Positions 1 through 6,520 are shown, counted from the first letter of the stretch. The stretch is DNA of 8,196 nucleotides from Gemmatimonadaceae bacterium (GCA_019689955.1 JADGGM010000105.1:1-8196), one strand, 5' to 3'. Program-made: numbers and translations. The notes: generated from the sequence alone by a model not told the origin.

Positions 1-1
1 G

Positions 2-1318
2 ATGGAGACGGGGCGGGGCACGGTCCACTCGTACACCGTGCGCCCGCGCGGGCATCCGTTCGACCGCCATGTCGCGCTCGCACCGTCGCTCGCCGAGGTG
101 CTGCGCGCACACGCGGACGCGCTCTTCGTGGTCGCGGACGAAGGGCCGGGGCTCAGCGGCTCGTCGTTCGCGAGCGTGTCGCGCGCGCTGGCGTCGTTCG
201 GGATCCCGGACGACCGCATCGTGCTCCTGCCGAGCTGGATCCCGAGCGGCGCGGGGTTCGTCTCGCCCGGTGCGCGCGAGCGATGGCAGCGTCACCGCAA
301 GCTCGCGGTCTCGTTCGAGGCGCTCTGGGTGCACTCCGGGCGGCTCGCGCGCGCGCTGGGGACGCCGGGCGCGGACTTCGTCGACGTCGGCGCAGGACGG
401 TGGCGCCCGCTCTGGTTCGACGCGCCGCGCCGGTATCCCCCGGTGCACCCGCAGCACGAGCGGCGCAAGTATCTCTGGGTCACGCGGGCGTGGGGCGCGC
501 GGCTGCGGGCGGCGCCGTCGCCGGCCACGCGCGAGGCGGCGCGGCGCGCGGGCGCGCAGTTGCTCAAGTTCGTGGGGTTCGGCCCGCGGGGGCGCCTCGC
601 GCGCGAGCGCGGCATGCGACTCGCCGCGGCCGGGTTCGCGCCACGCGCGGTCGGCGCGATGCACGGCTTCCTCATCATCGAGCTCGCCCCCGGCGCGCCG
701 CTCACCGCGGGAGGGGCGGACGCCGCCCTCGTCGAGCGGCTGGCGCAGTACCTCGCGTTCGTCGCGCGCGAGTTCCGCACCGATGACCCCCCGCGCATGG
801 GGGAGCTGCTCCACCTCGTCGCCACGAACGCGGCGCACGCGCTCGGGCCCCGGCGCGCCCCCACTCCGGACGCCCTCGCCGCGCTCGCCGCGCCGAGCGC
901 CGATGTCTCCGCCGTCGCGCTCGATGGCCGCATGCTCCCATACGAATGGCTGCGCGACGGCCCCGGCCCGCACGCGACGCTCCTCAAGAGCGATGGGACG
1001 GATCACCACGACGACCACTTCTATCCGGGCCCGCAGGACATGGCGTGGGACGTCGCCGCGACGTGCGTGGAGCACGAGCTCCCGCTCGACGCGCAGCGCC
1101 TGCTCGTGCGCCGCTATCGCGACCTCTCCGACGACCACGGGATCGTGGCGCGGCTCCCGTTCTATCGCATCGCGTATCTCGCGTATCGCTACGGCTACGC
1201 GACGCTGGCCGCCGACACGCTCGTCGGCACCGAGGAGGCGCCGCGGTGGCGCGCAGCCGCTCAGCGGTATGCGGTCGCGCTCGAGCGCGCGGTGGCGCGA
1301 GGTTCGGATGCCGCGTGA
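2..1318 (+). CDS. Phosphoribosyltransferase-like domain fused to kinase-fold-like domain (probably 5'-partial)
   Basis: The N-terminal part (about residues 25-80) looks like a type I phosphoribosyltransferase. Residues 42-55 (FVVADEGPGLSGSS) have the hydrophobic-strand, acidic-pair, small-residue loop typical of a PRPP-binding site. The C-terminal part (about 185-355) resembles an aminoglycoside-phosphotransferase/protein-kinase-like C-lobe. It has a hinge-like GFLIIEL-APG stretch at 222-231 and a segment ending DHFYPGPQDMAWDVA (338-352), which recalls the 'D-x-x-x-G-D-P-A-W-D-L-A' region of APH kinases. A clear HxDxxxxN catalytic loop is not visible, so kinase activity is doubtful. The ATG at position 2 abuts the window edge and no ribosome site can be seen, so the true start may lie upstream. 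The stop overlaps the next gene by 11 bases, indicating translational coupling. The two-domain reading is inference from motifs; the substrate is unknown. Confidence 0.6.
   Translation: METGRGTVHSYTVRPRGHPFDRHVALAPSLAEVLRAHADALFVVADEGPGLSGSSFASVSRALASFGIPDDRIVLLPSWIPSGAGFVSPGARERWQRHRKLAVSFEALWVHSGRLARALGTPGADFVDVGAGRWRPLWFDAPRRYPPVHPQHERRKYLWVTRAWGARLRAAPSPATREAARRAGAQLLKFVGFGPRGRLARERGMRLAAAGFAPRAVGAMHGFLIIELAPGAPLTAGGADAALVERLAQYLAFVAREFRTDDPPRMGELLHLVATNAAHALGPRRAPTPDALAALAAPSADVSAVALDGRMLPYEWLRDGPGPHATLLKSDGTDHHDDHFYPGPQDMAWDVAATCVEHELPLDAQRLLVRRYRDLSDDHGIVARLPFYRIAYLAYRYGYATLAADTLVGTEEAPRWRAAAQRYAVALERAVARGSDAA
1299..1302 (+). promoter_or_regulatory. Ribosome binding site for the HAD phosphatase gene
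   Basis: GAGG lies five bases before the ATG at 1308, inside the end of the upstream gene. It supports a start that overlaps the upstream stop, rather than any of the far-upstream in-frame ATGs. Confidence 0.55.
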
Positions 1319-1811
1319 CGCCTCCCCCATCCGCCTCTACCTCTTCGACGCGGACGACACCCTGCGCCGCACGCGCGTCCCCCGTCAACCCTCCCCGCGC
1401 GCGCCCGGCGAGTGGGAGCTCCTCCCCGGCGTGGCCGCGCGCTTGCGCGCCATGCCGTGGGGCCCGCACGACCTCCTCCTCGGCGTCGCGTCGAATCAGG
1501 ACCAGGTGGGATACGGGCTCGTCACCGTGCGCGCGGCGCACCAGTTGCTCATGGACATGATCCAGGCCGCCACGGGGATCGCCCCGCCGGCCGAGGCCGT
1601 CACGCTCTGCCCCCACCGCCTCGAGACGCCGTGCGCCTGCCGCAAACCGGCCGCGGGGATGCTCCTCCGCATCATGACCTTCTACGGCGTGTCGCCGGAG
1701 GAGACGCTGTTCGTGGGCAATGCACCGACCGATCACGAGGCCGCGCGGCGCGCGGGGACGCGCTTCGCGTGGGCGCGCGATTTCTTCGCTTTGGCGGAGG
1801 AGCGACGATGA
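1308..1811 (+). CDS. HAD-IIIA family phosphatase, GmhB/histidinol-phosphatase-like
   Basis: This 167-residue protein is a compact HAD phosphohydrolase. Motif I is LFDADDTL, with D14 as the expected nucleophile and D16 as the acid/base. Motif II is the serine of GVASNQ (S62). A zinc-type loop follows, CPH...CACRKP, with C101, H103, C109 and C111 as ligands and K113 as the motif III lysine. This arrangement is characteristic of GmhB (D-glycero-D-manno-heptose 1,7-bisphosphate phosphatase) and related histidinol phosphatases. Motif IV reads VGNAPTDHEAA; the usual first aspartate is asparagine (N138) and D142 is kept. The length fits the small cap-less subfamily. The start at 1308 is supported by GAGG at 1299-1302. 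It overlaps the upstream gene by 11 bases and the downstream gene by ATGA. A sugar-phosphate phosphatase role is likely; a specific heptose substrate is not demonstrated. Confidence 0.85.
   Translation: MPRDASPIRLYLFDADDTLRRTRVPRQPSPRAPGEWELLPGVAARLRAMPWGPHDLLLGVASNQDQVGYGLVTVRAAHQLLMDMIQAATGIAPPAEAVTLCPHRLETPCACRKPAAGMLLRIMTFYGVSPEETLFVGNAPTDHEAARRAGTRFAWARDFFALAEERR
1796..1802 (+). promoter_or_regulatory. Ribosome binding site for the glycosidase-like gene
   Basis: GGAGGAG lies five bases before the ATG at 1808. It fixes the start at the ATGA overlap, even though the frame is open further upstream. This matters because it makes the protein begin almost directly at its WNEPN motif. Confidence 0.7.
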
Positions 1812-2755
1812 TCGACGCCCTGATGTTCTGGAACGAGCCGAACAACAAGTCGCACTGGGACTTTCCCGCCGATCCGGAGTGGCGTGCGTACGCGACGATG
1901 ACGTCGCTCGCCGCGGAGCGCGTGCGCGCCCTCTGCCCCGAGCTGCCGCTCGTGCTCGGCGGCATCTCGCCGATCGATCCGGGGTTCATCCGACTGCTCG
2001 ACGGCTACGGCGTGCTCGACCGCCTCGACGTCGTCGCCGTGCACGGGTTTCCGCTCGACTGGAACCACTGGCCGATCAACGACTGGCCGCGCAAGATCGC
2101 CGAGATCGAGGACGCGACCAGCCTGCCGGTGTGGGTCACGGAGGTCGGCGTCTCCACCTTCGGCGCCGATGAGGTGCAGGTGTTCGGCCTGGAGCGGACG
2201 ACCGCGCTGCTCCGGGATCGCACCGAGCGCGTGTACTGGTACAGCCTGCTCGACCTCCCCGCCACGTGGGAGGCGACGACGCGGCACCGCGAGAGCGAGG
2301 GGAGCGCGTACTACCGGCACTTCTACATGGGGCTCATCCGCGAGGACGGCACGCCGAAGCCGGCGCTCGAGCGGTTTGATCCGGCGCTCGGCATCTGCCA
2401 GTGGTTTCACTTCGAAGACCACCGGCTCGACCTCGCGGTGCAGTGGCTGGAGCGCATGGGGGTCCGCAAGCTGCGCACGGGGTTGAGCTGGGCCGACTGG
2501 TGCCGCCCCGACGCGGCGCGGTGGTTCGACCGGATGATGGACGCGCTCCGCGGCTTCGACGTGCTGGCGACGCTCTGTTTCACGCCGGAGCACCACGGCC
2601 GCGTGCCGCACCACACGAGCCCTCCGCGCGACCCCGCCGCGTTCGCCGAGTTCGCCGCGGAGATGGTGCGCCGATACGTCCTCCCCGACCGTGCGGGGCG
2701 CGCCCGGCGGAGCGCGGCGGAGGATGCCGGCGCGGGGCTCGCCGTCCCGCGGTGA
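1808..2755 (+). CDS. Glycoside-hydrolase-like protein, clan GH-A type, apparently permuted barrel
   Basis: This 315-residue protein has the two catalytic signatures of retaining clan GH-A glycosidases. FWNEPNN at residues 7-13 places the acid/base glutamate at E10, where strand 4 should end. WVTEVGVSTFG at 109-119 places the nucleophile at E112, where strand 7 should end. After residue 190 comes a second segment, GICQWFHFED (195-204), then RTGLSWADW and a CFTPEHHG stretch, ending at about 291. That part looks like strands 1-3 of the same kind of barrel and stops where a WNEP strand would normally follow. The protein therefore reads as strands 4-8 followed by 1-3. The last 24 residues are Ala/Arg-rich and look like a tail. 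No signal peptide is seen, so action is probably cytoplasmic. The start overlaps the HAD gene stop (ATGA). GH family and substrate are not assigned. Confidence 0.75.
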   Translation: MIDALMFWNEPNNKSHWDFPADPEWRAYATMTSLAAERVRALCPELPLVLGGISPIDPGFIRLLDGYGVLDRLDVVAVHGFPLDWNHWPINDWPRKIAEIEDATSLPVWVTEVGVSTFGADEVQVFGLERTTALLRDRTERVYWYSLLDLPATWEATTRHRESEGSAYYRHFYMGLIREDGTPKPALERFDPALGICQWFHFEDHRLDLAVQWLERMGVRKLRTGLSWADWCRPDAARWFDRMMDALRGFDVLATLCFTPEHHGRVPHHTSPPRDPAAFAEFAAEMVRRYVLPDRAGRARRSAAEDAGAGLAVPR

Positions 2756-2777
2756 GCGCCGGGCGGCGCACCCGTCG

Positions 2778-3377
2778 ATGACCACCTTCCTCCTCATCCG
2801 CCACGCGTTGTGCGACCCCGTGGGGCGCGTGATCGCCGGGCGGGCCGCGGGGACGCACCTGAACGACGTGGGGCTCATGCAGGTCGCGCGGCTCGCCGAC
2901 GCGCTCGGGGCCGAGCAGATCGACGCCGTCTACAGCAGCCCGCTCGAGCGCGCGCAGGCGACCGCGCGTCCCATCGCGCAGCGGCACGGGCTCGAGGTGG
3001 AGCTGTCCCCCGCGCTCGACGAAGTCGACTTCGGCCGGTGGACCGGCGCCGGCTTCGCGGCGCTCGAGCACGACGTCCAGTGGCGCCGCTTCAACACCTT
3101 TCGCAGCGGGACCCGCGCGCCCGGCGGAGAGCACGCGCTGGAGACGCAACTCCGCGTCGTGCTCGAAGTCGACCGCCTCCACGCGCGCCACGACGGCGGC
3201 ACCGTCGCGCTGGTCAGCCACGGCGACGTGATCCGCCTCCTCCTCGCCTACTACCTGGGCATGCCGCTCGATTTCCTCCAGCGGCTGGAAGTCGACCCCG
3301 CCTCCGTGAGCGTCCTCGAGCGCACCGCGGACCAGGTGCGGGTGGTCCGGGTGAACGTTCCCGTTCCCCGGTCGTAG
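2778..3377 (+). CDS. Histidine phosphatase superfamily protein (PhoE/CobC-like branch 1)
   Basis: This 199-residue protein has the full branch 1 histidine phosphatase set. LLIRHA holds R8 and the phospho-accepting H9. SSPLERAQATA holds R58. DEVDFGRWTG holds the acid/base candidate E82, and VSHGDVIR holds the second histidine, H148. The third residue of the usual RHG motif is alanine here. Such enzymes dephosphorylate small phosphometabolites (phosphoglycerate, alpha-ribazole phosphate and others); the substrate cannot be told. It follows the glycosidase-like gene by 22 bases and probably ends the same transcript. The ATG at 2778 places the RH motif at the normal distance from the N terminus but has a poor ribosome site. 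An in-frame ATG at 2724 is abutted directly by GGAGG and would add 18 basic residues; it is less likely. Confidence 0.88.
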   Translation: MTTFLLIRHALCDPVGRVIAGRAAGTHLNDVGLMQVARLADALGAEQIDAVYSSPLERAQATARPIAQRHGLEVELSPALDEVDFGRWTGAGFAALEHDVQWRRFNTFRSGTRAPGGEHALETQLRVVLEVDRLHARHDGGTVALVSHGDVIRLLLAYYLGMPLDFLQRLEVDPASVSVLERTADQVRVVRVNVPVPRS

Positions 3378-3506
3378 CCCCCCGAAGCGCCGCCGATGCC
3401 CTGCTCGCGCCCCGCGCCCCCTTTACGGGAGGGGATGACCTGGCGCACTTTGTTAGGACTCCAGCCGCGGGCCAACGTCTGGCGCCGGCCCGCGCCATCA
3501 ACGACC

Positions 3507-3514
3507 AAGGGAGG
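3507..3514 (+). promoter_or_regulatory. Ribosome binding site deciding a GTG start
   Basis: AAGGGAGG lies four bases before GTG at 3519. It favours this start over the in-frame ATGs at 3396 and 3435, whose translation would be Arg/Pro-rich and unlike a membrane protein N terminus. Confidence 0.55.
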
Positions 3515-3518
3515 GGGA

Positions 3519-3743
3519 GTGCTCTGGCTTCTCGTCTTCGGGTGGGCGCTCGGTGCGTCCCTCGTGATCCTCGCATTCGCCATCGGCGTCGGCCGGAACA
3601 AGTACGGCCTCGCTGCCGTGATCTTCATCGTCGGCATTGCCGTGCTCGCGACCTCCGTGATGAAGGGGACCGCGTACCACGACCGGACGCACGGCGTTCG
3701 CCCCGATGAGGCGACCGAGTTCGCCACGCCGGGCGGCACCTGA
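3519..3743 (+). CDS. Small two-helix membrane protein, unknown function
   Basis: This 74-residue protein has two hydrophobic helices, at about residues 2-24 and 29-48. They are separated by a short GRNK turn and followed by a polar, partly acidic tail (49-74). I do not recognise the family. The turn carries R26 and K28, so by the positive-inside rule the turn may be cytoplasmic with both termini outside, but K49 and R56 in the tail make this ambiguous. The GTG start is chosen because AAGGGAGG precedes it and because it begins right at the first helix. The gene is alone between the histidine phosphatase gene and a strong terminator hairpin (3772-3799). A transcript could start in the 141-base gap upstream, but no clear promoter was found. 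Confidence 0.6.
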   Translation: MLWLLVFGWALGASLVILAFAIGVGRNKYGLAAVIFIVGIAVLATSVMKGTAYHDRTHGVRPDEATEFATPGGT

Positions 3744-3771
3744 CCACCTGACACCGACACCGCATCACCGG

Positions 3772-3799
3772 CGAAGGCCGCGCACCCGCGCGGCCTTCG
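3772..3799 (+). terminator. Strong hairpin terminator
   Basis: A perfect 12-bp stem (3772-3783 with 3788-3799) closes a four-base loop, ACCC. It can be extended at the base by two G-U pairs and one C-G pair. Only a short interrupted T stretch (TTGCGTT) follows, so intrinsic termination may be partial. It sits 28 bases after the small membrane protein's stop and before the PoxB-like gene, separating the two units. Confidence 0.75.
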
Positions 3800-3875
3800 T
3801 TGCGTTCGGCGGGAGCGATACGCGGGCCTTCGGAGGCGGTACGTAACGTGCGGCGGTGGGCGTCACCCTTGTTCC

Positions 3876-3881
3876 GAGGAG
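3876..3881 (+). promoter_or_regulatory. Ribosome binding site of the PoxB-like gene
   Basis: GAGGAG lies seven bases before the ATG at 3889. This selects that ATG over the in-frame GTG at 3856, whose 11 added residues do not look like part of the enzyme fold. Confidence 0.65.
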
Positions 3882-3888
3882 CACGAGG

Positions 3889-5640
3889 ATGGCCCGCAAC
3901 GGATCCGACGTCTTGGTCGAGACGATGATGGCGTGGGGGGTGGACACCGTGTTCGGCCTCCCGGGGGACGGGATCAACGGCATCATGGAGGCGCTGCGCG
4001 TGCGCCGCGACGCGATCCGCTTCATCCAGGTCCGCCACGAAGAGGCTGCCGCGTTCATGGCGTGTGCGTACGCGAAGTACACCGGGCGCCTCGGCTGCTG
4101 CCTCGCGACCTCCGGACCCGGCGGGATCCACCTCCTCAACGGGCTGTACGACGCCAAGCTCGATGGCGCCCCCGTGCTCGCGATCACCGGGCAGACGTAC
4201 TCCGACCTCCAGGGGAGCCACTACCAGCAGGAGATCAACATGGCGCTCCTGTACCAGGACGTGGCGGTGTACGACCAGGAGGTGATCAATCCCAACCAGG
4301 TGGAGATGCTCGTCAACGAGGCGTGCCGCCACGCGCTCAACGAGCGCGGCGTCGCCCACATCACGTTCCCGGTGGACTACCAGGAGGCGGAGCCGAACGG
4401 GAAGGTGTCGATGCACAAGCGCCGCCACTTCACGAGCACCGAGTGGCCCCCGCCGTTCATCGTGCCGCGCGACGAGCAGCTCGCGCAGGCGGCGCGCATC
4501 CTGAACCGCGCCGCGCGCCCGGTGATGCTCGTCGGCCAGGGCGCGCTCGGCGCGACGGACGAGGTCCTCGCCGTCGCGGACCGGATCGGCGCGCCGCTCG
4601 TCAAGGCGCTCCTGGGCAAATGGGTCGTCCCCCACGACCACCCGCTGACGACCGGCGGGATCGGGCTCCTCGGCACCGCGCCGTCGGTCGACGCCATGGA
4701 GGGGTGCGACGCGATTCTCATCGTCGGCTCGTCGTTCCCGTACATGGAGTACCTCCCCGACCCCGCGCGCGCCCCCGGCGTGCAGATCGACATCCGCGCG
4801 GACCGCATCGGCCTGCGGTACCCCGTGGAAGTGGGGCTCGTGGGGTCCGCCAAGCCCACGCTGCGCGCGCTCCTCCCGCACCTCAAGCGCAACAAGGACC
4901 GAAGCTTCCTCAGAGAGGCGCAGAAGGGGATGCGCGACTGGTGGGCGCTCATGGACAAGCGCGCGCGCCGCAACGACACGCCGATCAAGCCCGAGCGCGT
5001 CGCCTGGGAGCTGTCGGAGCTGCTCGATGACGACGCCATCATCTCGACCGATTCGGGGACGGTCACCACGTGGATCGCCCGGCAGCTCCGGATGAAGCGC
5101 AACCAGCAGTTCAGTTGCTCCGGCACGCTCGCGACGATGGCGCCGGGGCTCCCCTACGCGATCGCGGCCAAGCTCGCGTACCCCGACCGGCAGTCGGTCG
5201 CGTTCGTGGGCGATGGCGGCTTCACGATGCTCATGGGAGAGCTCCTCACCGCGGTGAAGTACGGGCTCCCGATCGTGGTGGTGATCGTCAAGAACAACGT
5301 GCTCGGGCAGATCAAGTGGGAGCAGGTGGTCTTCCTCGGGAACCCGGAGTACGGCGTGGAGCTCCAGAACCTGAACTTCGCGATGTACGCCGAGGCGTGC
5401 GGCGGGGTGGGGTTCACGGTGGAACGGCCGAAGGACATCCGCCCCGCGCTCCAGCGCGCGCTCCGAGCCCGGAAGCCTGCGGTCGTCGAGGTCCTGGTCG
5501 ACCCCAACGAGCCGCCCATGCCCCCCAAGGTGACGGCGGAGCAGGCGCTCCACTTCGGCGAGGCGCTGCTGCGCGGGCAGCCCGAGGGGGGGCGTATCGC
5601 GCTCACCCTCTTCCGCGACAAGGTGCACGAGCTGCTGTAG
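3889..5640 (+). CDS. Thiamine-diphosphate-dependent pyruvate oxidase / PoxB-like enzyme
   Basis: This 583-residue protein belongs to the POX/acetolactate synthase superfamily of ThDP- and FAD-dependent enzymes. The pyrimidine-binding domain opens with VFGLPGDGINGIMEAL (21-36) and carries the cofactor-activating glutamate E51 in RHEEAAAF. The middle domain has GSSFPYMEYLP (280-290) and QIDIRADRIG, closely matching the flavin-domain pattern of PoxB-type pyruvate oxidases. The ThDP diphosphate/Mg2+ motif is GDGGFTMLMGELLTAVKYGLPI (begins at 441), ending with NN at 469-470. The length is near that of PoxB (572). Family members oxidatively decarboxylate pyruvate to acetate and CO2, passing electrons to quinone, or use oxygen. 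The last 15 residues could form an amphipathic helix, but membrane binding is unproven. It appears monocistronic after a terminator. Acetolactate synthase is the alternative, less favoured by the middle-domain match. Confidence 0.85.
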   Translation: MARNGSDVLVETMMAWGVDTVFGLPGDGINGIMEALRVRRDAIRFIQVRHEEAAAFMACAYAKYTGRLGCCLATSGPGGIHLLNGLYDAKLDGAPVLAITGQTYSDLQGSHYQQEINMALLYQDVAVYDQEVINPNQVEMLVNEACRHALNERGVAHITFPVDYQEAEPNGKVSMHKRRHFTSTEWPPPFIVPRDEQLAQAARILNRAARPVMLVGQGALGATDEVLAVADRIGAPLVKALLGKWVVPHDHPLTTGGIGLLGTAPSVDAMEGCDAILIVGSSFPYMEYLPDPARAPGVQIDIRADRIGLRYPVEVGLVGSAKPTLRALLPHLKRNKDRSFLREAQKGMRDWWALMDKRARRNDTPIKPERVAWELSELLDDDAIISTDSGTVTTWIARQLRMKRNQQFSCSGTLATMAPGLPYAIAAKLAYPDRQSVAFVGDGGFTMLMGELLTAVKYGLPIVVVIVKNNVLGQIKWEQVVFLGNPEYGVELQNLNFAMYAEACGGVGFTVERPKDIRPALQRALRARKPAVVEVLVDPNEPPMPPKVTAEQALHFGEALLRGQPEGGRIALTLFRDKVHELL

Positions 5641-5644
5641 CGCG

Positions 5645-5674
5645 CTGCCGGGGCGCGGCGCGGTGCGCTAGCTT
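5645..5674 (+). promoter_or_regulatory. Candidate promoter for the CPBP protease gene
   Basis: CTGCCG (5645-5650) and TAGCTT (5669-5674), spaced by 18 bases, loosely resemble -35 and -10 boxes. Each matches the consensus only partly. Initiation near 5681 would give a leader of roughly 78 bases holding the palindrome and hairpin described separately. This is a weak prediction from position and composition. Confidence 0.22.
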
Positions 5675-5682
5675 GAGTGGCG

Positions 5683-5692
5683 GTTTCGAAAC
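5683..5692. promoter_or_regulatory. 10-bp perfect palindrome, possible operator
   Basis: GTTTCGAAAC is a perfect palindrome with an A/T-rich centre in otherwise G/C-dominated spacer. It lies just after the candidate -10 box and directly before the hairpin arm. A dimeric repressor site is possible but nothing here identifies a regulator. Confidence 0.3.
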
Positions 5693-5730
5693 GATCCCGT
5701 GTGCCGGCGCGTAGGGAGCACACGGGATCG
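5692..5730. repeat. Perfect 13-bp inverted repeat (hairpin) upstream of the CPBP gene
   Basis: The arms at 5692-5704 and 5718-5730 are perfectly complementary over 13 bases (CGATCCCGTGTGC and its complement), around a 13-base loop. No T tract follows, so it is not a textbook intrinsic terminator for the PoxB-like gene ending at 5640. It may still stop transcription, or act as a 5' leader element of the gene starting at 5759. Confidence 0.7.
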
Positions 5731-5758
5731 CTGGTCATCCACTCCGCTCCGCTTCGGT

Positions 5759-6514
5759 ATGTCGTCGACGCTCGCCCCGAGCCGCGCGCTGTCGGGGTAC
5801 TGGCGCGCCGCACGGGCGCCGCGCTACAGCTTGCTCTTCGCCCTCCCGCTCCTCGTCCTGTACGAGACCCTCGCCGCGCTCCTCCCGCGGAGCGAGACGG
5901 GCGGCGTGCGCAACGGCGCCGACGTGATGCTCAAGTCGCTGTTCGTGTTCCTGGCGGGCACGCACGGGCCGCTCCTCTTCGGCGTGGTGCTCATCGGGGT
6001 GTGCGTGTGGCTCGTGCGGCGCGACGTGGCCGCGCGCGGGGCCGGGCTCGATGGCTGGATGTTCGGCGCGATGTTCGCCGAGTCGGTGGCGCTCGCGCTG
6101 GCGTTCGGCGTGGTGGTCGGAGTCATCACCGCGCGGCTCCTGGGGGCCGTCGGGGTGCTCGCCCTGGGGCCCATGGACCGGCTCGACGTGTGGACCCAGC
6201 TCATGGTCTCGCTCGGCGCGGGGCTCTACGAGGAGCTGCTCTTCCGCGTGATCCTCGTTTCCGCGCTCGCCGTCGTGGCGCGGCGGCTCCTGGGGTGGCG
6301 GGAGTGGGTCGCCGGTGCCGTCGCCACGGTGCTCGGCGCGGTGATCTTCTCGGCCTCGCACTACGTGGGGCCGTACGGCGACACGCTGCGGGTGCGGTCG
6401 TTCGTGTTCCGGATGGTCGGCGGCACCTTCTTCAGCGCGATCTACCTCCTTCGCGGCTTCGGCATCGTCGCCTGGACCCACGCGCTGTACGACGTGCTCC
6501 TCCTCTTCGGCTGA
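5759..6514 (+). CDS. CPBP family intramembrane glutamic endopeptidase (CAAX protease-like)
   Basis: This 251-residue protein is highly hydrophobic, with about six to eight membrane segments (roughly 23-42, 63-86, 102-122, 126-138, 146-172, 184-198, 217-231 and 233-250). It holds the three CPBP/ABI motifs: EELLFR with E158, E159 and R163; FSASH with H201; and HALYD with H241 and D245. These form the glutamate-based active site within the membrane. Bacterial members process prenylated or small peptide substrates, support bacteriocin immunity or act on membrane proteins; none of these roles is shown here. The ATG at 5759 has no strong ribosome site. A GTG at 5699 is in frame but lies inside the hairpin and would add a polar 20-residue extension, so it is less likely. 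The preceding hairpin and palindrome suggest its own regulation. It converges with the oxidoreductase gene downstream. Confidence 0.88.
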   Translation: MSSTLAPSRALSGYWRAARAPRYSLLFALPLLVLYETLAALLPRSETGGVRNGADVMLKSLFVFLAGTHGPLLFGVVLIGVCVWLVRRDVAARGAGLDGWMFGAMFAESVALALAFGVVVGVITARLLGAVGVLALGPMDRLDVWTQLMVSLGAGLYEELLFRVILVSALAVVARRLLGWREWVAGAVATVLGAVIFSASHYVGPYGDTLRVRSFVFRMVGGTFFSAIYLLRGFGIVAWTHALYDVLLLFG

Positions 6515-6520
6515 ACGCGA

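Noticed and set aside
69..1307. Long plus-strand frame upstream of and in phase with the HAD gene
   Set aside because: The translation is Arg/Ser-rich noise over the phosphoribosyltransferase-like gene. The HAD domain starts with its own ribosome site at 1308, so no fusion is supported.
2724..2777. Upstream ATG extending the histidine phosphatase by 18 residues
   Set aside because: GGAGG directly touches the ATG with no spacer. The extension is basic and unlike the family, whose RH motif normally lies within about ten residues of the start.
3452..3476. GTTAGGA ... GGCCAAC, resembling integron attC core sites
   Set aside because: The two cores are in the wrong order, too close together and do not match the consensus fully; there is no integrase or cassette array.
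3826..3837. Small hairpin GCCT-TCGG-AGGC before the PoxB-like gene
   Set aside because: Only four base pairs; expected by chance at this base composition.
3840..3849. TACGTAACGT, possible -10 box or operator before the PoxB-like gene
   Set aside because: No suitably spaced -35 element was found and the symmetry is short.
3625..5628. Very long open frame on the minus strand (about 667 codons)
   Set aside because: It lies opposite the PoxB-like gene, whose catalytic motifs and start are clear. Its translation is a monotonous Arg/His/Val/Glu/Leu mix, as expected for an antisense shadow in GC-rich DNA.
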